Part shown: piece after piece, positions 34,637 to 44,600 of the stretch
How positions within the stretch are numbered: the first letter of the stretch is position 1
Layout of the letters: every line of letters starts with the position of its first letter
Source: Bugulina stolonifera
Taxonomy: Eukaryota > Bryozoa > Gymnolaemata > Cheilostomatida > Bugulidae
Length of the DNA stretch: 64,000 nt
Direction: 5' to 3'
Assembly: GCA_935421135.1 (NCBI GenBank)
Contig: OW285193.1
Location: forward strand, 4,585,996-4,649,995
Notes under the pieces: generated by a model
What the model was told of the DNA's origin: nothing
Database searches by the model: none
What the model saw: the letters and a program-made list of their open reading frames with translations, nothing else
Position numbers and translations under genes: made by a program

Positions 34637-34640
<4 letters not shown>
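33793..34640 (-). pseudogene. C-terminal part of an R2/NeSL-type LINE (zinc knuckle and endonuclease)
   Basis: An open frame with a Cys/His motif (CRMCNERNETVFHILSEC) followed by a restriction-like endonuclease pattern: RPDIVV, IDIAVPGDARV and KIEKYQDL, the RPD-D-K order of site-specific non-LTR elements. The end LLGTATILRKVLDVSG is typical for these proteins. There is no RT domain upstream: the frame runs into an ATT microsatellite at 34634-34681, so the copy is 5' truncated. The listed open frame has no real start codon. Confidence 0.75.
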
Positions 34641-34667
<27 letters not shown>

Positions 34668-34681
34668 TGTTATTATTATTA
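34634..34681. repeat. (ATT)n microsatellite
   Basis: Interrupts the upstream side of the LINE fragment. Confidence 0.9.
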
Positions 34682-35230
34682 CATCTACATGTATACATAT
34701 ACCGTCTACTGGTACAAGTACATGTACATGGTGTGCATGCAGGCTTCCATGTTAAAGGATCCCTCTCACTAATTACCCTGCTCAGCAAATCTAGTTTTGT
34801 GTCAAAATGAAGGCAGCAGCAAAGTCATGTGTTTCAGAGTTGTGCTCTCAACATATTTCTCCTTCCCATGATGCATCGCGCGATGCGCTAAAGTGCTGCC
34901 CTAGGACGAATTTTTGATGAAGACACCCTAAACGGCACTTTTTTTATATAAGTTGTATAGAGAGAGGTTTAGTTTTTTGCAAATATTTACAAAAGTAGCC
35001 TGAAATATGCAAAAATAATCCATGGGCATATACTACTTGCAACCATGCACCCTTCAATTTATATTACACTCTTGAAAGAAGTTTTATTTTTATAGCTGCC
35101 ATTGTTTATTCGAAACTATGGATTATCATACTAATATCAAATTTTATAAACAAACCAAAGTCACATGACCATGCTAGCGGTCTGCACGTGGTATTTTGTT
35201 TACAATACAATTGATCACGGAGTTATTGCA

Positions 35231-35264
35231 AGCAAAGGGGTATATAGACATATATACCCCTTTG
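35231..35264. repeat. Short inverted repeat
   Basis: CAAAGGGGTATAT and ATATACCCCTTTG face each other across a few bases, 100 bp from the Ty3-type insertion. Confidence 0.7.
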
Positions 35265-35370
35265 ATTGCAAGTACCAAGATTAGATACTGTACTATCTAT
35301 CTCCGTTCATGTCTGTGGGTTGAGTTGAAAATTCATAGTACACAGAAACGCTAAGAATGGCATTCGAAAG

Positions 35371-35668
35371 TGTTGGCTTACTGAACAGCACAGTTACAGT
35401 AAGGAAAAGAGATAATGATAAATACGCAGTACCAAACTGCTTCACGATGGCTCTCCGACCTCCCCTTAGCCACCACCTACGCCACCTACGCGTTGGCTAC
35501 CAGAGCGCAACACGGTTGGATAATAATAATTGAATAATGTGAGCACAAACACAGCGAGACTTCCACTCCGCACAAATACGTTTGTGCAACTGACCGCAGT
35601 CCACTCGCTGCTCTCCCAATCAACGCGCATGCGTCTCGATCACCACGTGACCATTCGAAGACCTCACA
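35371..35668 (-). repeat. 3' LTR of the Ty3-type element
   Basis: 298 bp, identical to the 5' LTR. GAAAG lies directly outside at 35366-35370. Confidence 0.93.
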
Positions 35669-35680
35669 TCTCCCCCAGCT
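35669..35680 (-). promoter_or_regulatory. Polypurine tract
   Basis: On the minus strand AGCTGGGGGAGA ends exactly at the start of the 3' LTR, where plus-strand DNA synthesis is primed. Confidence 0.75.
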
Positions 35681-35715
35681 TCTCAAGAAGCTCACCACAC
35701 GACGCTAGCTACTGG

Positions 35716-38700
35716 TTAAGTAACATAATCGTCCAAATGCGCAGGACGCCGTCGCGCCCGCTGCGAACGCCTTACATGAACAGGCGCCACTTCGGCCTCC
35801 TGAACAGGGGATTCCACGATGTCCTGCTGCTGTGCCACCTCGACACTGTCACCTGCTCTGTGAGGTGACGCTGGCCTAGCGACTGGATCATGAGAAACAT
35901 TGTCTGCTTCTGTAGCATCCTGATATGCTGCCTGCGGCATCAGGTCAGTGGAATGATCCCGGTCAGATACAACCCAGTCATCTGTGACTGTGCACTGGTT
36001 GTCGGCCATTGATCCCAGATCATGGCCCCGTCGACGCTTTCTGATGTCTCGCACATGCCGTGGCATGCCGTTTACACACACCGTATGCCGTGACACGACA
36101 CTCGTGACTTCACCGAGTGCCCACTGTTTAGTGCACGAGGGCGGGTTAGGCTTGACCCACACTTCATCTCCAATAAAAAAACTGCATTCAGTGTCTTCAT
36201 CAGACTTCTGTATGCTGACATCAAAAGGTACTCGCCAGCGGTACCTGAAGAGCACACGGGAAGGAACAGAGCCGGCTTCCGTCTCCTTTCGAGGCGTTAC
36301 GTTATACCAAAAAGTAGCCTCCTCGGGTGAAATCTTACCCCGCTCCGCAATCCTCTTGATTGTCCTGTGGTTTCTTTCCACGATTCCATTGCCACTCGGG
36401 GCGTACGCGGCTCGGAATCGCAGGGAAATACCCCACTCGTCAGCGAACTGTTCTACAGCCGCTGACCGGAACGCAGTCGAGTTGTCCACCAACAACTCAT
36501 CCCACGGCCCGCGCTCAATTACTACATTTCGCAATTGAGCAACAATCTGCGTTGCCGACTCATTCGGCAACCGTTTCCAGATAGCAAAACGCGACGGACC
36601 ACAGTCCACCATAGAGAGAAACACCTGGTGTCCATAGTGGGTTATGTCAGCTGCAACCCGACACCAATTGTTCTCTACAGCTAGGTTTCCACGAGGCACC
36701 ATGCTCTCGCTTCGCATAGCCGGGTCGATGCACTGACAAGCCTCACAGCTCATCAGCTCACGACGCACTTGCTCGCGAGACAGGTCGCCACGAATCTGTC
36801 GGGCAAGATACAGGGTCCTATCAACACCCAAGTGATGCGGCAGGTGTGCAGCCCAAACTGCATCCTTGGGGTCTTGCCCAGTGAGTATAACAGCAGCTAC
36901 CTCTGCCGATGAATCGCTCGGTTCACGATGTTCTAGCCAGCGCTTCGGTACCCTGGTCATGCGATCAGCTTTATTTTCTACCGTAGGTACAAATCGTACC
37001 GACACATTCAGGCCGTACTCGGCGATTGTCTCACGAACCACCACCAATCGACGTTTAACCAACATCTCAGCGGCACCTTTAGTGCGCACCCGGCTGCGCT
37101 TGTCAATAGCATTTGCTATCCAATTGACAACAGTCATTGAATCAACAGCTAAGGTGAAGACCTTAAATCCCCACACGATAGCCAAATTGATCCCTCTAGC
37201 CACAGCTTCTAGCTCAGCAACATTGATATGCATGCAATCAGACTCCTTTCGGAGCCATGACGCATCCTCCACAATGTTGCCATCGACCTCCAGGGCCACA
37301 CCCATGGCAAGAGAACTAGCATCTGTCCACACTGTGACAGAACCACCGGGGTTGACCATCCAGGAGCCCTTGACAGGGTCCTCCCGTCTAGCCCGGGCTA
37401 GCAGTTCTACTGCTAGGGTGCGAACATCAGGCTCAACCTGCTCGTCCCAAGGACCACTGCACCCCAGGCGCTTCAAAAAACTACAGTGGGGACGTAGCCA
37501 CCCAGCAACCGGGTAATGTCCCACCAGTCGGCCACACAAGGAAAACAGCTCCCTTTTGGTTAATTTGCCCGGGTCAAGACTCACCTCGGTGAGAGCTGTT
37601 CCTCTCGCCATCTCCAGACATCCACTAGAACCCCGTCGCAGCGCGACTCCCAACAGACGGCCTCCATCAAGGCTCTCTGGCTCCTTTGTCACAAGGCCAT
37701 ACATCTTCAGGTGCGATCGCACCTTTTCAACACTGACCACAGATTCCTGAACCACTATATCATCAATATAGTGATCAGTTCCACGCCGAACAGATTCCTC
37801 CAACGAGAGAACCTTACTAAGGATCGATGTCATGATCCTCGGTGCACAGGACAGGCCAAAACCTAGCCTGGTCAGGGCATAATTCACACCCTTATACCTA
37901 ACTACCTGATACTTCCAGAGATCCTCAGCGACATGTATCTGCAGGTATGCTGACTTTAGATCAACGACTTTGAGCTCCCCTTGCAGCTGTCGCCATTTCC
38001 TCAGTTTGTCCCCACAAACAGCAACCATGTCATCGCCCGTATGACACTCAACATAGTTATTCAGTTCACGGTAATCCATGACTGGGCGAACCTTGTCCTT
38101 TGTGGGTTGAAACACCGCCAGTAATGGAATAATACCTGTGACTGGCCCATCCCACCGTTTCAACCAACCCTTCGAGATCCAGCTCTCGAGTTCAGCACAA
38201 TAACGCTCACGCAAATGTGGCGCCTGAGCGCACTTGTACTCAGAGACACGTGACTGAAGCTTCTTGGGAGATTCTCCAGACCACCGCCAGCTGACCGTCC
38301 ATTGACCATTTGCAAATGTGGCATAGAAGTCGGGGTCCTCCACCCTCAGAGACTTATTAGTGTCGCCACAACGACTGCCGGCTGCTCCACAAGCCAATGA
38401 CGTATGGTCACTCCGCTGATCAGGAATCCTGCAGCAAGTACCCGAGGGAGACTTTCCCCAGCGAACCGAGTACTTCGAGTCAGAGCCTCTCTGCACAGTG
38501 ACTCCTCCCATGTGATCAATCACATCTCCGCCGAGTAAGCAATCAACTCCCAGATTGCCCAACTCATTCATCACTGGCGCAGAGACATCAAAACAGTGCC
38601 CGTGCAATCCAATGATAACCCGACAACAACCCCTCACGTTAGAGGCCTTGCCATCAGCCGTTAACAAAGGCCGACTCTGCCTTAGGGCCTTTCCCACCAC

Positions 38701-38973
38701 CACCCGCGGACTGACCAGAGTCCGCTCGCTTCCAGTGTCAACCAGACACGAGAAACAACGACCGTTCAGAACGGCCTGAATGACTGGCATTCGACTATTA
38801 GTTGTAGCCTTACCAGTGGCCCCCGACAGCGCCAGGCTATCTCGCGGTACGCATGCACCGCTCAGCACTTCACTCGTTGTTGAGGAGCGAGGTGCTCGGC
38901 GATTAACGCCTAGTTGCTGGTGTCCATGGCGGAGGATGCGGCGCCCCGAGTTGCACCCTCCCCGTGAAAACCC
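35716..38973 (-). CDS. pol: Pol polyprotein: protease, RT, RNase H, integrase
   Basis: The pol frame opens upstream in gag and first contains a GTG at 38868, with no early ATG, so I take entry by -1 frameshift at 38967-38973. Counting from that GTG: protease DTGS at about 44-47; RT about 210-420 with VDLKSAYLQIHV and the YIDD box at 367-370; RNase H about 510-640 with TDASS and AELEA; integrase with the HHCC finger (CEAC at about 708-711) and catalytic D741, D795, E831, a DD35E spacing. The C-terminal tail has a WVKPNPP...GEVTSVVSRHTV segment like the GPY/F-type end of Ty3 integrases and an Arg-rich stretch. No stop or frameshift was found, so the copy looks competent. Confidence 0.9.
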   Translation of the reverse strand, partial: GFSRGGCNSGRRILRHGHQQLGVNRRAPRSSTTSEVLSGACVPRDSLALSGATGKATTNSRMPVIQAVLNGRCFSCLVDTGSERTLVSPRVVVGKALRQSRPLLTADGKASNVRGCCRVIIGLHGHCFDVSAPVMNELGNLGVDCLLGGDVIDHMGGVTVQRGSDSKYSVRWGKSPSGTCCRIPDQRSDHTSLACGAAGSRCGDTNKSLRVEDPDFYATFANGQWTVSWRWSGESPKKLQSRVSEYKCAQAPHLRERYCAELESWISKGWLKRWDGPVTGIIPLLAVFQPTKDKVRPVMDYRELNNYVECHTGDDMVAVCGDKLRKWRQLQGELKVVDLKSAYLQIHVAEDLWKYQVVRYKGVNYALTRLGFGLSCAPRIMTSILSKVLSLEESVRRGTDHYIDDIVVQESVVSVEKVRSHLKMYGLVTKEPESLDGGRLLGVALRRGSSGCLEMARGTALTEVSLDPGKLTKRELFSLCGRLVGHYPVAGWLRPHCSFLKRLGCSGPWDEQVEPDVRTLAVELLARARREDPVKGSWMVNPGGSVTVWTDASSLAMGVALEVDGNIVEDASWLRKESDCMHINVAELEAVARGINLAIVWGFKVFTLAVDSMTVVNWIANAIDKRSRVRTKGAAEMLVKRRLVVVRETIAEYGLNVSVRFVPTVENKADRMTRVPKRWLEHREPSDSSAEVAAVILTGQDPKDAVWAAHLPHHLGVDRTLYLARQIRGDLSREQVRRELMSCEACQCIDPAMRSESMVPRGNLAVENNWCRVAADITHYGHQVFLSMVDCGPSRFAIWKRLPNESATQIVAQLRNVVIERGPWDELLVDNSTAFRSAAVEQFADEWGISLRFRAAYAPSGNGIVERNHRTIKRIAERGKISPEEATFWYNVTPRKETEAGSVPSRVLFRYRWRVPFDVSIQKSDEDTECSFFIGDEVWVKPNPPSCTKQWALGEVTSVVSRHTVCVNGMPRHVRDIRKRRRGHDLGSMADNQCTVTDDWVVSDRDHSTDLMPQAAYQDATEADNVSHDPVARPASPHRAGDSVEVAQQQDIVESPVQEAEVAPVHVRRSQRARRRPAHLDDYVT

Positions 38974-39872
38974 GACTGGCTATCCTCCAGCCCTGCAGCC
39001 GCTGCAGGCGGCTTCGGTGCAGGACACTCCTGCACCCAGTGATCGGTGCTGCCACACCGAAAACACCCTGCCCTCTTGCCAGAAGAGCGCTTCGAAGGCT
39101 GCTTACCGGAGAAGGCCCGCCTACTCACGGTACACTCCTTTACCCGGTGTGGACCTCCACAGCGGAAGCAACTAGCAGTGCTCCCCGTCTGCTTACCCGA
39201 AGCAGTTGCAGCGGCAGTGACAGACGGCTGTGCTGATCCAGCACGCCCTCCCACTGCCCTCCTCGATGCGAGCTTCCCTCGCACCCGGGACAACAGCGCC
39301 CCAAAGTCGACGGTGTACGCACCTTCGTGCGTCACCGCCCACTCATAGACGGAGGCTGGGAGCCCCTCTATGAACTTAATCCGAAAACTAAGGTCTGTAG
39401 AGGACAGCCCCAGTCTACCAGCGTACCTCTCCAGCCTGTCGAGGTACACGTCAACCGACTCTCCCTCCTGGAGTTCGAGGTTGACAAACTGACGCCAAGC
39501 CTCCTGCCGAGGCATGGCGTACTCCGCTGTTAACACAGCCTTCACGACGTCCCAATTAGACGCCTCGTGTACCATCATCCGTCCGTACACTCGAGCAGCA
39601 TTGCCCCCCAGCATGTATGCTAGCAGGTCGGTTGGAGACACTCTCTCCAACCCACAGTACCTCTCGTACTCACGCAGCCACGCTGCCACGTCTACTGACC
39701 CATCGCCAGTAAACTGAGACACTTGTCTCCTGATTCGGTCCAAAATCGGACCACGTGCCTGATTAAGCACACTGGCAAGCGTGCCAGCATCCACCAACAG
39801 AGTGGTGGGTTCCCTCTCTGGCTGGCTTGACGACTCACCAGAAGCCTCATCTTTTAAGCCAGGCTTACTCAT
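38910..39872 (-). CDS. gag: Gag protein of the Ty3-type element
   Basis: 320 residues from the ATG at 39872; an upstream TTG is in frame but the extra 20 residues are hydrophobic and unlikely. The middle part has capsid-like helices (VDVAAWLREYERYC, YMLGGNAARVYGRMM, LELQEGESVDVYLDRLERYAG). Two CCHC zinc knuckles follow: CFRCGGPHRVKEC and CFRCGSTDHWVQEC. Gag forms the particle and binds element RNA. It ends with TAG at 38910-38912, and the pol frame is open across the last about 60 nt, so pol is made as a Gag-Pol fusion by -1 frameshifting. Confidence 0.9.
   Translation of the reverse strand: MSKPGLKDEASGESSSQPEREPTTLLVDAGTLASVLNQARGPILDRIRRQVSQFTGDGSVDVAAWLREYERYCGLERVSPTDLLAYMLGGNAARVYGRMMVHEASNWDVVKAVLTAEYAMPRQEAWRQFVNLELQEGESVDVYLDRLERYAGRLGLSSTDLSFRIKFIEGLPASVYEWAVTHEGAYTVDFGALLSRVRGKLASRRAVGGRAGSAQPSVTAAATASGKQTGSTASCFRCGGPHRVKECTVSRRAFSGKQPSKRSSGKRAGCFRCGSTDHWVQECPAPKPPAAAAGLEDSQSGFHGEGATRGAASSAMDTSN
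38967..38973 (-). promoter_or_regulatory. -1 ribosomal frameshift heptamer GGGTTTT
   Basis: In gag frame the codons read TCG GGT TTT, giving the X XXY YYZ heptamer G GGT TTT. Slipping back one base enters the pol frame, which is open from here to the protease. The gag stop is about 55 nt downstream. Confidence 0.7.
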
Positions 39873-39964
39873 TATTAACAACGAAAACAAAACAAAATGC
39901 AATAACGTAATTAAATAAGTGGAGAAAAACAATTAATTAAATAAGAAAAAGAGCCGAAATAGCT

Positions 39965-40262
39965 TGTTGGCTTACTGAACAGCACAGTTACAGTAAGGAA
40001 AAGAGATAATGATAAATACGCAGTACCAAACTGCTTCACGATGGCTCTCCGACCTCCCCTTAGCCACCACCTACGCCACCTACGCGTTGGCTACCAGAGC
40101 GCAACACGGTTGGATAATAATAATTGAATAATGTGAGCACAAACACAGCGAGACTTCCACTCCGCACAAATACGTTTGTGCAACTGACCGCAGTCCACTC
40201 GCTGCTCTCCCAATCAACGCGCATGCGTCTCGATCACCACGTGACCATTCGAAGACCTCACA
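39965..40262 (-). repeat. 5' LTR of the Ty3-type element
   Basis: 298 bp, identical to the copy at 35371-35668, with TG...CA ends and the GAAAG target duplication outside. Confidence 0.93.
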
Positions 40263-40931
40263 GAAAGTTAGATTTTCATTTCATAAATTTCATTTTCTGA
40301 AAAGCATGAGCTTAGTTTATGGCCAGATTGTCAGCCATCACAATACTCAGCATGAGCATGGTAAGCATTTAATATATGTACTCATTTTATTTTTATTTAT
40401 TTTGTTTTAAAAACAAACAAATGACTAAGTTTGAAATTAAATATTAAATGAATAATTGATAAAATTTGATAACTTTTAACACAAAAAGTAAGTCATATGA
40501 TTATTATATTTCATATTATTATAACATTAGTTGGGCTATATGATGTTACATAATTATCATAATCTAAGTGATTATGATTTTAACATATTTATATTACAAT
40601 ACTGTGAAACTAAATTTTAATATTGAATATAATATTCAATTGAGTTTTGACAATGAACTTTACAAAAATGTGAAGTTATTGTATTGTAATTGTTGTATTA
40701 AATCATTAAATTTAAAATAAGTCTTTACATCTACAATATGCATATTCAAATACAATTTACAATACACATATTCTGCGAAAATATAGTTAGTTGATTCATT
40801 TAGCCAAGCAAAATTTGGATGTAAATACAAACAATAATTCTACCATAAATTTATTTCTAAAATAATCAATTGACTGATCTGGTCTATTCAAGATATTTGA
40901 ATTACTGTATTTAGTTTATTCACTCTTTTAA

Positions 40932-40948
40932 CCCCCCCCCCCCCCCCC
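40932..40948. repeat. 17-base C homopolymer
   Basis: An unbroken run of C in AT-rich DNA; its length may be an assembly estimate. Confidence 0.9.
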
Positions 40949-41526
40949 GGCTAAATCTAAAAAGTTGGTGGGACTGATACTAACTTCATTAGACACAAGT
41001 TCACCTTTCTAATGCAGCTGAGCTAACCTAGTGTACTTTTATTTATGTCCACATGGTCAAAATTTCTTTTTGATTAAAACAGCCACACTTCATTTCTAAA
41101 GAATTTTATGCTTTTATTGTATTTGTATCTTACGATGTACTCACTGTGTTGATTACAGACTAGTTCCAATGCTGTCAGCAAGTAACTTTCCTGACATCGA
41201 TAAAGACATAGTTGCATTTGATTGTTTGCTGAAAGGAAGGAATGATCTGGTGAGCAGGGTAAAGACGCACACTCACCTTTGATGAAGAATTTGTAAATCG
41301 AATGCCAACCTCAATTTCTACATCCAGTTCTTTCTACTGGTAGGTGTTTATAATTTGTTATGTAGCGATAAGGCTCATTACAATATAGCACTAAAACCTT
41401 CTTGAATTCAATTTATGCACAAACATATAAACTCATTGAGGTAGATTTCATCAGTCTATTCTTGCAAAATGTGAAATACACACACAATCATGCTTTAGCT
41501 AACAAAACCGACAACCTATGCGATTT

Positions 41527-41640
41527 AGGAGGTTTGAATTCCGAAGAAGGTCTTCCTTCTGTACCATATCGAACTATAATAATATCCAGCTCTAGGAGCC
41601 GTGGAGGCCCCTCGACTAGCTCTGCTATTGGCCAGCCATG
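41527..41640 (+). mobile_element. 5'-truncated copy of the Leu-type SINE
   Basis: Matches the body of the SINE at 33499-33605 (CCGAAGAAGG, ATAATATCCAGCTCTAGGAG, GGCCCCT, AGCTCTGCTA) without the tRNA head. Confidence 0.75.
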
Positions 41641-44600
41641 TTAAAGAATTGTGTTTGGCGCCATAAATATTATATTGCTATCATTATCTTTTAGCACAGT
41701 GAGATTCCAAAGCTGTATGAAAGAAGGGGAACCTAGCTAGACCAATTCCATGCTACCAGACACTGGCGTGGAAATTCAAACTATTCTACAGCTTGCACTA
41801 TATCATGTTTATCTTCAGTGTTGGAAAAAGCATAGGTAAGTGTTGTAGCAGTAATATGTTATGTACATCAACTTGGTTATCAGTACTAGTACTCTGGCAT
41901 CAGCTATTCAACAGGGTGGAAAATTCTGTTGTGGGAGTTGAACCCAACCATTGATGTTTTTTCTTCGGAATAGCAATATAATTTTGGTGAGGGTCACAAC
42001 CATTTTTCTTAATAAAATGCTCTACATTTTGAATTGCAGATAATACATATTGGATTGCAAAAGAAGTGTTCTAAATGTACATTTCACCCGTACTCCAAGA
42101 GGTTTCCTCATCAAGTAAATATATAAAAGGTGAAGCGTTATAGTGCCTCAGCATTCAAGGTGAACGATTACGATTGAAAACAAACTTCTGCTGGCGCCCT
42201 ACATGGACTGTGTATCTCATTATGACTTCTGCCCACAATGTATATCATACATACACTGTTCATGTTCAATACTTTACACATGTATTTTACCCTGGTTTCC
42301 GCTGTTTTCATTGTTGGGATTTGTTATAAACAGATAAGGTAAATCAACAATAAATGTTTCAAGATATTGAAGTTGAATAGTCATTTGATGTTCTCATATT
42401 TAATAACTAAGAATGACGATTACATTTTCAGAGAGTACGACAGACCAAATCATTTCAAACATTTTTGTTGAAATGTGCATGCATCATAGTCAGGTGGATT
42501 TATACATGTACACATGATTCCATGGCTATTGATTTTAGTCTCCAGCACTTTGCCAAAAGTATACTAACAGGCCTAAATCAATCTTGCAATCATAGCTCAG
42601 TGTCATAAAACGCAGAGGGCAATAAAATTTTTCTAGAGTTTGTATTGGTAGATAATCAGTAAATTAATGTTCATAACAACAGCACTTACATGTATTTACA
42701 AATGGAAAATTGCGGTTTCATCTAGTAAAATAAACCCTCCCTAAAGACTGGGAAAGATAAGAAAAATAGCACAAAATACATGTCAAATCGAATACAATAG
42801 TTTATAAAGTATAAATTTTGAGCCGCGTGTATTTTCAATTGACTATGACTGCAAACACATAAAAATGTTTAACATAAAATAAATGAGCAATCTTGGAATT
42901 CAAAATAATGACATCTTGGAACAAGCTAACTCTACTCGGCTAATTGCAAATAACCATGAGTGCATAATATTAGTTCTTGTTAACATTAAAGCTTGTGGAT
43001 TACGATCACTTGAAACGTGGCAGTAACAATCAAATCAATAAATAGAAAAGATCATTAAGGTAACTGCACAATATAGACAAAATCAAACTAGAATTGGCTA
43101 TCAAAGACATCAAATACAACACGTACTGTACTCATAGAAATTCTATTTACTGAAAGACCATACATGAAGTATCAGGCCAACTACTAATACATATATAAAT
43201 GAAAAAAATTCCAATTGTGTCAGAATATTAATATTTGAAGGTACCAGTCAATACTTTACAAACCTCACGATTTATTTAGCTGCTCAAATTGTTGGTAAGT
43301 ACTTCAGTTCAAGCATGTTGCTTGGTCGATGTTTCTACAACATTATGTGAACATGTGATCATACTATTGGATCACCTAAAAGTATATTAACGTCAACAGA
43401 TGGTACTTAAATTCAGCCCACACTAAGCAACAGAATATAACTGCTAGGTACTAGATTGAAAATGATGAATACAAATCAAACCGACGCTGATTTTGCTAGG
43501 CTACATTCCAAAAACCACAGTACAGGAAAGTAATATGTACATGCAGCAGTGTTTACAGTGAAAACTTTGCTGAATCTTGAAAGTGTATGATGCACTTACC
43601 TTATGTATACCTATGTAAAATGAGTCAACTTAGTTTCCAAGGTACAATACTCGTCACTCAAGTATGGCTTTAAGAGGTTGCGATTGATGGGACTTCACAT
43701 TCCTGGGCCATTGTCTTGACAAACTATTAAAAAGAAGCATTCATTACACACATTTTAGTCATCATAGTATTATTATTACAATAGAGAAAGAAAATGAGTT
43801 GAATATAGTGTCATCAAAAGTTTATTTTACTTACGGCTGCAATCAAATGATGCAATTATTTTGAAATTCAATAAATTAAATTTTTGATCAGGTACTGCAT
43901 ATAGGCCTACATATATGTAGACAGCAACAATCCTAGTTAATAAAGTTAATATTATAATCCCAATATTTTATTTCCAATTTGCATTTTATCCATTTTAGTA
44001 GAGTTTAAAATAGTAAAGTACATGTAATATCAATATGATATATGAACGATGTACCTAATATAATTAGTCATAAGTAACTAGCATAATCGCATATTATTTT
44101 AACAAATTTCTTATGTATCAATGTGAGCAAGGGGTAAATAACAATAATTATCATTGCTATATTCACATGTATAGATATTTTTAAATATTAATTACACTGT
44201 GACATAGATAGATCATAGATAGTACATTAAAATTAAAAATTAAATTAAAATCAAAAAGAAAACAAAGTTACTTTCAATGATTTGATTGCAATTTTTGCTA
44301 TGCTTGCCATATACCTTGTATCGTATCATCTCTCGATAGCATTTTCATCTTGCAACAATAATTTCATTTTGGCAAAAGCAAAATACTATATTCTATTCTG
44401 TCCACAGTCAACTGATCCCCATCGATCACCCGATGGACTTTCCCACACGTGTACATGCACATGCGATTTAGTTAGCCAATTATAATACAGTGCAAGTAAC
44501 CAATCATGATGTTTGCTCTAGCGAGCACGTGGGTGTCTCAAAGTGTAAACAAAAACGGTGAGAGGGGTCCTTTAAAGGGTAATTACATCATTTTGTTCCA

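Larger units (their letters stand above)
35371..40262 (-). mobile_element. Intact young Ty3/gypsy-type LTR retrotransposon
   Basis: Two 298-bp LTRs (35371-35668 and 39965-40262), TG...CA, identical by eye, flanked by a perfect 5-bp target duplication GAAAG (35366-35370 and 40263-40267). Transcription runs on the minus strand: gag then pol in the -1 frame, both open. Domain order is capsid, CCHC knuckles, protease, RT, RNase H, integrase, the Ty3/gypsy order. A GGGGGAGA purine tract sits just before the 3' LTR. The bases after the 5' LTR (AGCTATTTCGG) do not start with TGG, so the primer is unusual or offset. Identical LTRs mean very recent insertion. It lies between the two divergent ZNFX1-like genes. 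Confidence 0.95.

Noticed and set aside
36866..37516. 216-residue plus-strand frame
   Set aside because: Shadow of the pol ORF of the Ty3-type element; no domain pattern of its own.
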